Below, one piece after another: positions 34,401 to 46,828 of a DNA stretch of 64,000 bases. Both the position numbers and the translations under genes were made by a program. The notes beneath the pieces were generated by a model, which did no database searches, was not told where the DNA came from, and saw nothing but the letters and a program-made list of their open reading frames with translations. How positions within the stretch are numbered: the stretch's first letter is position 1; the number at the start of each line of letters is the position of its first letter. Location of the stretch: the NCBI GenBank assembly GCA_001584585.1, contig LSYV01000038.1, positions 404,762 to 468,761 of the forward strand. The letters are read 5' to 3'. Origin of the DNA: Gonium pectorale (Eukaryota; Chlorophyta; Chlorophyceae; Chlamydomonadales; Volvocaceae).

Positions 34401-37400
34401 CGCAGAGGCTGGCTGCTTCGGGCGTTACTTGGCGGGCCTCTGTCATCCAGGCGCTGGGAGCTGCCACCCAGACGGCGGCTGTGCATGTCCATATGATGCT
34501 GCCACCCAGATGCGGCTGTGCATGTCCGTATATATTCATGTCCAGTCACCAACCTCCTAGAAGGAGCAAGCGCCCTGCGTTCACTTGGGCCAACGTACGA
34601 TGTGCGCAGGCGGCGCCGTCTACGTCTTCAAGGAGGTTGAATGGATTGCAATCAAGGGCGGAAGCGCCATTTCAAACAACGCCGCATATCATGTTGGTGC
34701 GTGTTTGGGGATGGATGGTGTATGTATGTGCCGTTTAGCGCGTCATCCACTTCTGAATGCTGAGCGGCTGCGTGGACCCCCCTGCCTGCCTGCCTGCCGT
34801 CCTCACATGCCTCACCTCCACAGCAATCACTGCGTGGCGCAAGGAAGGACCCGCGCATTGCATGCAAGTATGAGCATCGTCTTGAACGTAATGGCTGGCA
34901 GCCATTACGAAGGGCTGCCTACGGTTCACCGTACTATTCTGCCTTTTCTGCGCGCAATAACATGCGCACGTCTTTCCCTGGTATGGATTGGGCGGCCATG
35001 AATCATCAAGCCGGTGTGAATGTGGCCCGGATAGCCCGGCTTCGGGTAGAACCGTAACCTCCCTGCCGCTCGCTGTACCCTCCCTGCAGCCGGCGCCATC
35101 TACGCTCTCAGCATTACCACAGGCCTCATGGTTGACGGCAACAGCACGATATCTGGCAATCGCGCCAATAGTGGTAGCGGTGAGATATATGTTATAACCG
35201 CGGTGGGCCGCGCATCAAACTTCCTCTAGCACCCTGCAACAGCCGAGGCCGCGCCCTTCCATCTTTCATGGCTGGGTGCAGGGGTTCGCTGTTGCCTGCT
35301 GGTCGCTACGCACCCATTGAAGGCTAGGAAGGCTAGGAAGAGGCGGGGCCGGCAGAGCTAATATGAAGGCCGCCTCCAACGCATGGCGGCCGACGGAAGG
35401 CAAGCTCCTGGCCCCCCAAATCCAAGTGAAAGCTGTGCCAAACCCGAAGATGGAGGGGATAAGAGTCCACAGGGATTAGGGAGGCTAGGAGTAAAGCTAA
35501 TCGAAGCTGCAAAAGAGTGGATCACCTTGTCAGTGTAGGCCGTAGTATGATATGAATGGTTAATGAGAGTGCCTAAGGAGTACAACAAACAAAGACTGAG
35601 GAACGAGTGCAACTCTATTTGTAGATAGTGCGTGTGGCCGATAACATTAACCTCAAGCACGGGAATGGTCACCCGGTAACGCAGCCCGTCGTGTGAGGAT
35701 ACACACGATGCGCGTGTACCGGTGTGTTCATAGAGTTACAGATTGCAGCTAAAGGTCACCTATCAAGCGACAGAGCCGGTGGACCGCGATTGCACTAGAC
35801 AAGTAGTACTGCTAGCCACTACTGTCGGAAATGGGCTTTAAATTAAGGTCAAGTTCCTGACTTAACGATCGAGCGCTTTGTCTATCTGTATGCAAGCGCT
35901 CATCAATGCGAAGTGATGCACCCAGCAGGCCGTCCATTAGCCGCATACATACCTCATGACTGGAGGTACGTGAGTGAGATGCATCTGGCGGGCGATAGAT
36001 AGATTGGGGCATGCATGCCCATTTCAACTGCAGAATCTAGCATACAACCACAGGTGGAGAATTTTAAGCTCATGGCTTACAACGCCGCTATATTCTTTTA
36101 ATGAGCCGCCGGTGATGAGCGGACGCCTGCCTTACGAGCCGCGAGCAGTCCAGCATCACCTTGACGGTGCGCTATGAAACACCCACCTTACACGTCTATT
36201 AGATAGTGGAACTATGTTGCACTGAACTGTCATTTGGGACCAACCACAACCACAGACCAGCCGATACCCAACCGCAAACCTTGGTAAGTTGCGTCTTAGT
36301 AAACATTATAACTATATACTCTCTTCCTTGCAGCCTTTTGCCCCGTTGTGAAAGTCCCCCGGCTTCCCCAAGTGCCCCAGGTGGCGTTTTGCGAGTGGTT
36401 GATGCATCTCACATCGTGGTGTCAAACTCCATCATCCAAAACAACAGCGCCGGTGTCGATGGTAGGTGCACAATGTATCTATCTAAAATTGGTAGATTTT
36501 TGCAGATGGCTGGATGGTCGGGTAACTTAGCATAGTGGGTGTGAGAGTATACAAGCGTATGCATGTCTTTGTGGAAACCGCTAGCTTACCACCACACGCA
36601 CAATACAATTAGCTGTAAGGCTTACTTCTACTGGTTCTTAGTGTGGTTGGGCAGCTGCCCTCGGGCGATGAGGGATTTTGCGACGACAAAGCCCCGGCCT
36701 CAGATATCGGTTTCAGGATTGACAGCCCATGTACGTACGTTACCAGGGCCCGCAGCCGTAGTATGCGTCATCAGTTACCATGTATAGAACGGCGGCAGGG
36801 CCTGGAGTGCACGGGAAAACTCAAACCTCTGCACCAGATGTTTCCGACACGCTCTTATCTAGCCCCTAACTCTTTACAGGAGGAGCAATATCGTCATCGT
36901 CCATTGATCTTCTCGAGATTCGCGATGGAAGCCTGGTTCAGGGCAACCATGCCGGCACCGATGGCGGCTTCATTTCCTCCAACATCATTACTAACATCGA
37001 CATCTTTGCAAGTACCATAACAGACAACTGGGCAGGAGGCTCTGGAGGCGTCATTAATGCCGCCAAACTTCCATACAGCACCATGTTTATCTCACAGACA
37101 GTCATTCAACATAATACCGCAAAGAGGGGCAGCGGGGGTGCCTTTCATGCCCGTGCAATCCGAGAGGTGCGAGATGTCGGTTATAATTAGTTGTCGTATA
37201 TATTGAATCTTATGCTAACTCAGTTGCAGCATGTGCACACAGGAGCTTGGACTTTTGGCCGCATCTGGGTTGAGCCTGACATGGATCATGACCGATGGCA
37301 CGTTGTTAAAGGGGAATGGCGCCTTCACAGACGGAGGGGCGATCAGCCTCACCACAGAGGACGTCCCACTGGAGGGCGCGGCACTAGCTTCCGTGGACCT

Positions 37401-40400
37401 CTTGGTACGGCCCGGTCGGATGACTTACAACCAGCTTGTGCGTGCGTGCAGACGGTACATGCTCTGTTGCTGAACTGATCGCAGGTGATTGTGCAAGGCT
37501 CTCGCTTCCAGGCGAATTATGCGATAGGCTCGGGTGGTGCAATCTTCGTGTACAGGCCACCGCACCTTCACTTTGCAGTGGACATCACCGTCCAAAACAG
37601 TTCTTTTAAAGCAAACATCGCTGGGAGGGATCTAAACGGAAACGGGGGTGCGATCGTCATCACAGAGGGCGCATCAAGTACTATGGCCTGGCTAAACCTG
37701 AGCAGTACGGTTGCATCATCAAAACTAGTTTCCCAACGGCGCAGTCTCAGGGAGGTCAACTATGGCTCAACCGCTGCCGTCGACAGCCGGGCCACGTGCA
37801 CATTGAGGCTGACCGGAGGGTCGGCCTTTACCTTGAACGACTGTCAACAGAGCGGAGGAGCCGTTGCTGCCGTGTCCTGTGACGTGCACATGGATGACGA
37901 CGTCATCTTCGTCAACAATACCGCTGGCTATGACGGAGGCGCGCTTTATGTTTTAGATGCTGCAATCAGGACCACGTCCTCCGAGTTTGTTGGCAATCGT
38001 GCTGCCAGGCAGGGTGGCGCCATCTACGCCCGACCCGGCGGGGCCAGGGGCTTGGCCATGCACTCAACCCGTATGGTGGCCAACACCGCAACCCACGGCG
38101 GGGCGCTGTACTTGGCCATCGGTGGTGGAGCCGGGCCACAGGACCTGACTATGAGCGCCGTCACAGCCGAGGGCAACCGTGCGACTGTGGACGGCGGGGC
38201 CGTAACAATCAGCTGTGAGGCAGAAGATGGTTTTGATGAGCAGCTCTGCAGCAGCCCCGTGAGAATCACTGCTGGAAATATCACGGCCAATGCCGCGGAG
38301 GCAGGCCGCGGCGGTGGCGTCTATGTGTCATCAGGAGCCTCTATCGAAATGGTCGACAGCCACCTCACGTGGAACCGCGCATCCCTTGGCGGGGGCCTGG
38401 CCAGTAACTCCTCGGCCCATGTTCTGCTCAGGAACTGCACGCTTGGAGCAAACACCGCCGGGGCCGGCGGTGGGGCCTTCTTTCAGGGCCCATACGATGA
38501 TACACAAGCTGTGGCCGCCTTTCCTGTTGTTCGAATCTTCCAGACCGTCCTGTGTGGCAACGGCGCTCTGAGGAACATCACGGTGCCTTATGAACGGTTC
38601 AGAGGTCACGGCGGGGGTTTACTTGCGGCAGGCGATGTCCACATCCTGCTCAGCAACTGCTCGCTCGCGGGCGCGTCCGGTGGTGGGGATGTGAGAAGTG
38701 AACAATTACTGATGGCATGTGTATCCCAGCCCACGCCGGCCTTGCTCCGCTCCCATACTCAATCTGTTGCGCCCAACTACGCTTTGGCTGGAACGGCTGT
38801 GGCATCTGCCCAGACTTGCAACACCACAAGGATCAACGCAACCCATCAGAGCAGCCTATCATGGGTGGGCAACGCGCTGCTGACGAATGAGCCCAAGGTA
38901 TGACCGATCGAAACATTGCTGCATACTTGAGCGTCTCATGCTTTGCTCAGCAGGACGGACATAGTTTGATTGTATGTAGTCCTCTGGCGTTTGTTGAACC
39001 CCGCCCATTGCCTGCATGGGTGTAGTTGGAGGCAAACACGTACAACGGGCCTGCTAATCAGCATGGTTGCGGGATGCTGGTGCTGAGTGAGACACGCCTG
39101 TCAAGGAGCATGGTAGGGGCAGGGCTTCCGTGTTATTGTGTAAGGGGGGCCTGGAGCTCCCTTATGGATGGGCTATCAAGCCTACATTGTTAGCCGTCTT
39201 CTCAAGTAAAGAAGCTACATATCAACTGCATTTACTGCATCTACTATACCTACTTCGCAGGCTGCAAGCATAGTGTGGATGCAAGACCCCCTGGCTCCAA
39301 CTGTTCGGACCAGCTGTACATTCCTGGCAGATGAAGTTATGCGCAAGGTTGCTGCGGAATGCCAGTCGAGCCACTCATCATCTTTAGTTCAGCAATTATG
39401 CTTAGATCTGAGGAGTTGCATGGCCGACGGTACGGAACTGGGTCAGGGGATCGGGGACCTGCTCGATGGGCCACCCACCAGCTTGGGAGTCGAGTCCATT
39501 CCTCGAGAGCTGCTGCCCGGCCAACTCTACAACCTATCAACGCGGCTCTACAACGGCTTGGGCCTGCCTCTCCAAGCTGGTATGTGCTTCTTGCTGCGTG
39601 CTAGCCCAGTGATTGACTGCGCTTACTCTATATCACAGCAACCGCCGGTCCCTCCGCCTTGCAGATCATCCTTATTCCGATACCTTTGACATCGGTGTTA
39701 ACGTCTCAATACTGCCGATATCTAACATTGGCGGTGATGAGAGCCCCGCCCAACTGGAGGTGGCCGCTGGCGATGGCTCTTTGACAGCGTCCACCAAGAA
39801 AGGCTTGGCGCGTTGGCCCCTCTTGACTGTGCGAGGCTGGCCGGGTGCCTACTGGCTCGTTTTCACGGTTGCCAACACCTCCTCGAGTAATGGGCTGGTG
39901 AGGCGGGGTGTGCGAAGGGTGGGGAAAGGGCACGATGTGATTAGGACGATGTATGATGAGTGTTTGCTCGCCATGCCATCTATTCCTCACCAGGTCAAGT
40001 CAACAAACGCTACTGTAGACATCGCTAGTTGCAGGCGTGGAGAGGCGCCTGACCTCAGTCGACTGAAGGGGCCCAACCCGTATTCCTGGGTCGGCTGCAT
40101 CAGCTGCGAGCGCGGGCGGTTCAGCCTGTGGGACGATGACCGGGAAACACTGCAAGCGTTCACCGACCAGAAAATGACCTTCGACCCCAAGGTATGCAGT
40201 CGTATTCTGCAGTCATTCTTGCACATACTACTAAGTCACGGGGCCCGTATCATATGACCCCACGATAGAGGTAGTTCATCCTCAGTTCCGTTCAACAATC
40301 ATGTATCTAGGGTTGGGTGGACAACGTCACCCGCAAGATCGCAGCGGCCGACAGTGGAGTTGGGTGTCAGGCCTGCCCCGCACACGCGCGATGCCTGGGA

Positions 40401-43400
40401 GGAGCCATCCTTGTACCAACTCAAGGTGAGGATGGAGTGATGAGATAGACCAGCATAACATGGCAGTAGTGTTAGCTGCTGTGTTGATACCCTTCATTTA
40501 TAGCTGCCATTTTAATCTTGCCTATGCCCACAGGCTACTGGCATTCTGCGCCGGACTCGGCCATGTTCCATCACTGCCCCAAGGTTGAGGCTTGTGGGGC
40601 GTCGTCTAGCCTGCCCGACTCCTCTGTCAGCAGGTTGACTCTCCCTCCCTCAGTTCAGGTACGGTGCCGCAGAGTGCAAAATCTTGCGAACCATTCCAGT
40701 AGCTAATATGCAGCAGCTCAGATGGGTTGTCACCGGCCCGGTCCCATTGCCCACACCATGCCCCTGCTGCCTGGACAGGCTGTTAGTGCGCGAGACGGAG
40801 AGCTCCTTCTAACATTTACGACGACGGATCCGACGACGGATGCAAACTTCATAAACAACACAGCAGCATCAACGGCATCGATTGCAGCCCGCCCGCGCAT
40901 TCTGCTGGGCCTGGCAGCCTCACCGGCAGATGATGTGCGCAGAAAAGATTGGCCTGCCCTAGCTGAGACAGGCAGCAGCCTGGACGAGCGGAGTGGAATG
41001 CTGGCTTTTTGCCAACTTTTGGGATACCGAAAGGATCTTCTGCCAGTTTTTGAAGGTCTAGGTAGCAACCTGAGTGCAAGCTGGGTCACCAGTTACGACC
41101 CAAGCCGTATCTTCCTTGATAAGTCCAGCTGGACAGACTTGAATGAACCCCAACTCTGGAACTGGATGGCAGAGTGTGCAAGGATGGGCCTGGAAAACAG
41201 GGCTGTGGGTCCAACTCAGGGCAACGCGAACGCCTACCTGCAGCTGCAATGCGCTCCCAGCTACACAAGCAATCTATGCGCGGCTTGTGAGTCAGGGTAC
41301 TTTACAAATGCAGAGTTTGAATGCAGGTGTGTTACATACAAAGCCTAAATATGCCTCCTCTGGTCGCTTGATATATGAACACGCAATTGCCATCTTTTGA
41401 TAACAGGGGTTGCCCTTCCATATCGGAGAACGCCTTGTTTGCGGCGCTTGCGTTTTTGGCCAGTGTGGTCCTGGTGCTGTACACGCTGTACACCAACCTG
41501 GAGGAGAACTTCAGTGACGAGGAGCAACCCGATCAGAGTACTTGGGGGCAGGTCCCACTGGGCGACCTATTGAAGGTACTGAGTACCGCCGGGAACCCTG
41601 CAGTACTGAAGCTTTGGCGTCATGTACATTACAGCTTAAAAAGTTACGTTATTCCTAAGTAAGCCGGAGAGGCTGGCCACTTGCTACCTTACACTTCCGT
41701 ATGCTGGAATAGACGTGCTGACCGGGCGTTTGGGCTACCTATCCGCTTCAGGTGGCCATCATCCATGCCCAGTACTACATCATCATCATGCGCCTGCCGG
41801 TCGACTACCCAAGTGACATGACTAAGCTCTCCGGAGCGCTGAGTGCTGTTACGGGTGCGGAAAGTGCCGTGGCCTACAGCTACAGCTGCTTCTTTCCCAA
41901 CGATGCAAGCGACGGTCAGGCGCGGACTCAGCTGCTGGGCACGCTGCTGGTTCCGTTTGCTGTTGTTGCCGCAAGCATGGTTCTATGGGGGGGAAGGTAC
42001 GAACATCAGATATCTAGTGCTTTGAACCTACGATTGTGGTGCATGCATGAATGGTTCCCGTCCATGCACGTATGTTGCTAGTCTGCCAAGCTTGCTTCTA
42101 TGAGGAGGAAGGTATGCACGTTGCCCAAACACTTGGTGCACTTACTTACTTGTGCTTGCCGTTGCTTTGCCTGGCAGTGGAAGTTTGCAGTTTGTGCACT
42201 GCTGGCCTGCCATTGCGTAGTGAAACCTTGCTGACAAGCGTATGACCGGTCTTTGTCTCTACACAGGTTTTGCCTCCTGAACGCTGCATCAATTCAAAGG
42301 ACGCGGAAAGACCGTAAACTGGGGTCCAGGCTTGAGGCGCTTGGGTTCGATGCGTCCACCGTTGCAGATGCTCGCACTTATTCCGTCGTTCAGTATCAGG
42401 TTAACTGGGAGGCTGTGAACATGCCTGAGGGAGTACAAATGGCATCACAAGCGGAGGTGCGCCTCGTTTCAGCTGTCGGAGAAAGGACAAGTCCGCAACA
42501 TGAAGGCCCACAAGCATCTCGGGCTCCAAGTGTTATTGCTGTTGACGGCACACTTCCTGCTGATGACTCCCAGCTTTGCCTGGAAGGATTAGAGGAGCCA
42601 AACGACCTCTCTACGGCACACAAGCTAGGAGGCTTGAGGAGCACAGAGACCAAACCGCCCTTTCTCAGCAACATCTCCAGCCGGCTCCAGCAGCCCAGAC
42701 CATCCCTCCACAAGATAACAACCCTCCTCCGTAGCAGCCAACTCGGCAGGGTGCTGTCGCTGGCGGACGCAACTCTGAGTCTTAGCACTCAGCTGTGGGT
42801 GTTAGGGCTCATCGCAGTCTTCATCCTCTACCCGGGCTGGGCCCAGGCAGCGCTGAGTGTGTTCGCGTGCTACAAGATCGACGATGGGCAGACCGGCATC
42901 TTCCCGCTGAACCAAAAGGTAATGATGCAAGGGTCAAATTAGCCTTACGCAAAAGTAGCATGCCAGAACATGCGCTTCTCTCTGTTTTGTGCAAGTTTCA
43001 GCGGCTCCTGAGTCAGACGAGATTCAACCATGCAGCAGCAACGAGATGCTCCCTAGCTATCTACCTGCTGCTTACACGAGTAGGAATGATTAGAACCGAG
43101 CTGCATCTGCCGTCCGATCGCAGGCCACCTGGCGCCACGGTTACTGGGTCCGCGACATGGCGCAGCAGTGCTACACGGGGGTCCACCTGCGGCTGTACGT
43201 CCCCATTGGCGTAGCGTCCGTGACTGCGCTGTGCTTGGGTCCCCCTCTGGCCTCGTTCCTGCTCCTCTGGCACCACAGAGGGTCGTTGGAGCTGCCTGTG
43301 GTGCAGCAGAAGTACAGCTTCCTCTATTCCCGATACAAGTGAGAACGTGAAGGCTGCTGACCCGCCAGTTGTTCTAATAGATAGCAGATTGCCTCGTAAA

Positions 43401-44263
43401 CGGCAGCACTGCAATCACTGTGCACGTGACTGAACGCTTGTCCATGGGCTGTGCAGGTCACGTTTCTTCTGGTGGGAGAGCGTGCTGATGCTGGAGGAGT
43501 TGGCCCTGGTGGCGGTGGAGGTGTTCGGCCGAGGGCTTAAGTCTGTGACCCACCAGATTCTGATCATGCTCGCCACCTTCATCATGATTTCCGCCGTCAA
43601 TATAGTCTGCTCTCCCAACAAACTCAAGGTCGTAACGATGCTCGAGTTCATGTCCATGACCGTCCTGAGCCTAACCCTCTCTCTCAGCCTCTATTTTGTG
43701 GTAGATGAGGGTCTCAGTGCGGCCGATGAGGTGGGTTGATTGTGCAAACATTCCAAAGCTTGACACCTGTGCATTTCAGCCTAACTGAACAAGCACGGGA
43801 CTTGGATCCCAACTGGCTACGGTACGCAAGAAGTGTGTACGAATGTGGCGCATTGCGGCAGCGGAGGAAACGGCCCAACCATCTTGGGCACACACCATGG
43901 CAGTCATTGAATTGTGCATAGATAGTGTAGCACATGCATTGCCTACACATTTCACAGATGTAGAGTATGGACCGCAGACTGCCTCAACTCGTGTTTGGGG
44001 CGCTGAGCACCCCCTTATCATGCAGTCACCTTGCCTGGAGCCAAGTACGAGCTTTTCTCATTTTCCATTGGTCGGGCCCCACGCAGAAAGCTTTAAGCGC
44101 GCTCATCCTGGCCATGAACGTTGCGCTGCTGTTGGCCTTCCCGGGTGTGCTGCTGCGGGGCACCTGGGGAAAGCTAAGGAGCGCTGCTGGCCGTGTGCAC
44201 AGCAGTTGCCTGGCGCTTATGAAAATGGGAGGCACCGCTGACAGCGCTCATGTGAAAGTGTAG
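28446..44263 (+). CDS. Gene B: shorter mosaic surface protein paralogous to gene A
   Basis: Exons: 28446-28517 (signal peptide, ATG at 28446 or 28467), perhaps 29081-29153, then 29452-29523, 29956-30021, 30262-30718, 30928-31117, 31240-31458, 31661-31713, 31787-31896, 32270-32353, 32591-32683, 33053-33139, 33542-33628, 34271-34360, 34610-34696, 35090-35179, 36381-36461, 36880-37166, 37243-37404, 37485-38897, 39261-39579, 39665-39897, 39994-40191, 40311-40425, 40534-40658, 40722-41326, 41407-41575, 41752-41996, 42267-42918, 43124-43338, 43457-43730, 44087-44263. The result is about 2,400 aa: signal peptide, Pro-rich linkers, beta-helix, Cys-rich stalk, seven-segment membrane module, short tail ending in TAG. 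The lectin, LysM, ShKT, PAN and SRCR exons of A are absent. Splice phases match A from 30262 onward. The weak point is the 5' end: exon 1 ends in phase 0 while 29452 needs phase 1, so one exon is missing or is the basic one proposed. Confidence 0.8.
29452..30021 (+). repeat. Duplicated Pro-rich mini-exons of gene B
   Basis: The mini-exons 29452-29523 and 29956-30021 both encode G-(P/L)-P...(P)n...SS-(T/A)-G in phase 1-1, and their flanks can be aligned (for example TGCTTGCCGCCTG at about 29707 and 30208). The intron between them also holds a decayed copy of the start of the next exon (29764-29836 resembles 30261-30324, ending in CCGCAGCTGCCG). A unit of about 500 bp (Pro exon, intron, start of the next exon) was therefore duplicated, and one exon copy has decayed. 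Confidence 0.7.
30262..31896 (+). other. Gene B exons encoding the first beta-helix coils
   Basis: Exons 30262-30718, 30928-31117, 31240-31458, 31661-31713 and 31787-31896 correspond to A exons 13-15. B has 'HWGLSFIGVNLTLVDST' where A has 'HWGVVFQNLDYFTLVNST', and 'LTFRNVTVG' where A has 'VALRNVTLN'. The 53-bp exon uses a second donor at 31714 rather than 31701, because only that keeps the frame into 'SGGGAVHIV'. Confidence 0.75.
32270..35179 (+). repeat. Gene B array of single-coil beta-helix exons
   Basis: Seven exons of 84-93 bp (32270, 32591, 33053, 33542, 34271, 34610, 35090) each encode one coil that starts GGA(I/V) (AGAI in the last) and ends before a phase 1 intron. Two kinds occur: 'SVRNLTIDGNS.ISGN' (32591, 33542, 34271, 35090) and 'AVQGGSAITDN' (33053, 34610). 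Several introns between them are still alignable: 33140-33300 with 34697-34857 share CTGAGCGGCTGCGTGGA, and 32684-32850, 33629-33800 and 34361-34471 share a segment around GGCGCTG. An exon-intron-exon-intron unit was copied. Gene A has the same kind of coils fused into long exons. Confidence 0.8.
35180..36380. other. 1.2-kb intron of gene B; nothing recognised
   Basis: The longest intron in the clear part of gene B. It includes a short direct repeat GGCTAGGAA near 35322. I found no intact coil exon with splice sites here, nor a mobile element with termini. Confidence 0.5.
36381..38897 (+). other. Gene B distal beta-helix exons
   Basis: Exons 36381-36461, 36880-37166, 37243-37404 and 37485-38897 encode the second half of the helix with GGVL, GGAI, GGFI, GGVI and GGAF coils. 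The 1,413-bp exon 37485-38897 is the counterpart of A exon 22 and ends at the same place (phase 0). It contains QRRSLRE where A has five Arg and LLQ. Cysteines are clustered in its second half, as in A. Confidence 0.8.
39261..41326 (+). other. Gene B Cys-rich stalk
   Basis: Exons 39261-39579 to 40722-41326 mirror A exons 23-28. Shared marks are LTVRGWPGAYWLVF, ISCERGRFSLW, CQACPAHARCLGG, GYWHSAPDSAMFHHCP and SYTSNLCAACESGYF. The last exon is longer than in A by about 80 codons, because B uses an acceptor just before the ATG at 40722. Confidence 0.8.
41407..44263 (+). other. Gene B multi-pass membrane module
   Basis: Exons 41407-41575, 41752-41996, 42267-42918, 43124-43338, 43457-43730 and 44087-44263 have the same phases and nearly the same lengths as in A (245, 215 and 274 bp are identical). 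YPGWAQAALSVFACY, YSFLYSRYK and FFWWESVLMLEEL are conserved. The cytoplasmic loop in 42267-42918 is unrelated to that of A and C except near its ends. The final tail is only about 30 residues beyond the last membrane segment. A TGTAA at 45439-45443 is the first downstream poly(A) candidate I noticed, far from the stop. Confidence 0.85.
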
Positions 44264-46637
44264 CAGCGTGGGACGTAGTGATGGATGGATGGTGATGAGG
44301 CGGTGGACCAGCGGTGATGAGGCGGTGGACCAGCCACATCCGGTTGAGGGCCAGCCAGAAGGCCGGAGATAGATGTCAAGCTGGTTGTCCATCCCCTGCT
44401 GGGTGGCACGAACATCTGTCCTCGATCGCCTGCACATGTCTATCGAGCCATGCTGGTTCACTAAAAGCAATCAATGCGCTAGTAGCGTCCATATCCTGGT
44501 ATCCTGCATGTTAACTGCAACTGACAACATGCATGGATGGCTTTCTCTCCATCCCGCCTCGCTCGCACTCTGTGCGCGTAGTTTGGTCGGTATTGGCGAG
44601 AACAGGTCCTGCGGTGCAGCTGGATGGATCCCGTGCATCACCTCCACACAGTGAAGCCCATTACTGCACCAATGCATGCTTACCGCCGCCATCGCGCATG
44701 CTTGTATGTGCACGGGGCTAAACGCCGCAACTAGTCTATTCGCATGGCGGGACACAAGGGCCGCTTCAATGGGTAGAGTTGCTGTCCTTTGCTATGTGCG
44801 CCCCCCTCCAGGCTCGATGTGGTGTGAACATACACTAGGTTGACTACCAAGCACTTTACCTGATGGTGTCTCTGCCAGCCAAGCGAATGCCTACACTAAT
44901 GGTGTTCAAGTATTCACAGTGTGCAAATGTACTGGTGTTTTGGGCCCTGAGGTTCAAGAAATGTGGGTCGGGGAACGGCGTAATTGTTGATTCTGATGAT
45001 ACACTTGTGCGACAACAAGCACGTGTGTGCAAAGGATGCCGCCTTACAACACCGAGGAACCTGTCGTTATATGCCTGATGTATGAGTGTCGTGGCTGTAG
45101 GGTCAGTGTGGATGTTATATATCGTGCCGTTTCTGCTCATATATGCTTCACAACCATTTCAGTTCTCAGCACCGTTCCCGCCACTGGCACCGTGCGGGGT
45201 GTTGCACGGTTGGTTGATTTGTGGTTGAGGCAGGAGAGCCTGTCTCCGGCAGGTTGCAATGAACAGGTCGTGTTCCGCAGCGATAGTGCGGCGCAGGAGC
45301 TGTGATAGTGCCCATGGCGGTAGAGGAGATATTCCCCATGTTGTCAGGCTGTGGAAGCGCATGGGGATGGCGGTATGGGTCGTGCCCGCAGCCCAAAGCG
45401 AACCCATTCCTAAACTACACGTTGGTGTGTACGCCCAATGTAACAATTAATTAATGAATTAATCAGCACCGTTCCATCTGTGTCGGTTAGGTGCACAGCA
45501 GTGCAGTGCATGGATGGGGGTCGCAGTCGGGAATATCAATGATTGGGTGCGCTGTTCATATTTATTTGGCGCAGATGCAGCACATACAGTCACGAGGCTG
45601 GCCTGAAATTTGCAGGGGAAGCGCAGTGCGAACGAGGCTCGAGTGTGTTGTTTGGGATGAAGATACGGCGCCGCCGGAGGCCGCGAAATGCGTGCGAAGT
45701 TTGTTTAGCGGGGCACCAAGCGTGCCCGCTCGCCTTGCTTGTATCCGGTTCTGCGGTCTTATTGCTTTGGTCTCAGCCAGCGACTTGCGTATTTACCTCC
45801 CCCCCTTGACGACGCGTTCGCTTCCTGCTTTCGATTTGTGTTTTACAAAGACTGTTGGCCGCTCGCTCCGCCGGGCGCGGAGGTGTTGCACTGCCGGAGG
45901 CGCCCGCAGAGGCCGGCCTCTAGGGGGCGGTGCGCAGTTTTTGACAGTAGGCCCTCGGCGGCAAGAGACGACTAAGGAGGGTAGCGGCATTATTCGAACA
46001 TACGTGTCAACCATCGTGAGTTCTTTTCATGTACGCAGTGAAACTGGGTTGGCCACATGCAGGGACAGCACCTCCACATATCCAGAAAGAGGCCGCAGCA
46101 ACTTAGCGTCATACGCATCGTCCATACCTTGAAACATCGTCCCGCCCTGCGCGCGGGTGTATACATAGGAGATGCCCCTTCAATGATCCTGAACGATCCT
46201 GGATGGACGCATGGCTGAAATCGAGCTATATCGCACTATAGTCCGCTAAACGGAGCACAAACTAAAACTAAAAACTTAATTAAAACTAAACGGAGCCTAA
46301 CCGGTGCCTAAATTTTCTGAGGCCGATTACGACAGTGACTCCAAGGGCGTTGTGGGGCATCTACTCACCCGGATCGACCGGGGTAGGTGCCAGCCACAGC
46401 CGCGGCCCCGGTCCATTCAGGCAGCAGCAGCACCCGCAGCTCGCCACGGGTACCTATCTGCGGTCTTAAGGCGGGGCATGGAAGGGGCCATGCATGTCAC
46501 ATGGACCATGCTGGGGTAGTCAGTGAAGGGCAGATCGGACTCCAACCTTTCCGCTAGTGGCTCCCGTTGAGGGTGCAATTTGCTGGCGGATGACGCAGCG
46601 GAGGTAATGCATTTGGAGGGAGACAAATCAATCGAAA
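44264..46637. other. Spacer; no supported gene
   Basis: Open frames are short and conflicting. Small landmarks: a 21-bp direct duplication (GGTGATGAGGCGGTGGACCAG, 44292-44333) and an AT-rich palindrome AATTAATTAATGAATTAATT-like stretch near 45447. I see no RNA gene here. Confidence 0.5.
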
Positions 46638-46796
46638 TTAAGGCTTAGGCCTGGAGGGGCGAAGCCCCGGAAGGGCTAAGCAGAGTTCTGTACGGAAGTC
46701 GTACAGCTGTCCTGAGCTTAGCGCTGCTCGCTCTCCCTGTTCGGCATTCTGCCTTCACAGTTGAGAGCTTGCATCGCTTGCGAGCTGACTCACTTC
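46638..46796 (+). repeat. Structured 5' leader, copy 1
   Basis: About 159 bp nearly identical to 56681-56843. It can fold into nested stems: GGGGC-GAA-GCCCC near the 5' end, CTGTAC-ggaagtc-GTACAG, and an outer GCTAAGC/GCTTAGC pair around the latter. GCTTAG at the very 5' end could instead pair with the same CTAAGC strand, so two exclusive folds are possible. Confidence 0.8.
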
Positions 46797-46828
46797 AAGC
46801 CTTACCGTTCATCTCGCGAGTTCTTAAG

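Noticed and set aside
46638..46796. HDV-like or hammerhead ribozyme in the shared leader
   Set aside because: I could form several stems but not the nested double pseudoknot of HDV-like ribozymes, and the hammerhead core CTGATGA...GAAA is absent. Kept only as a test under findings.
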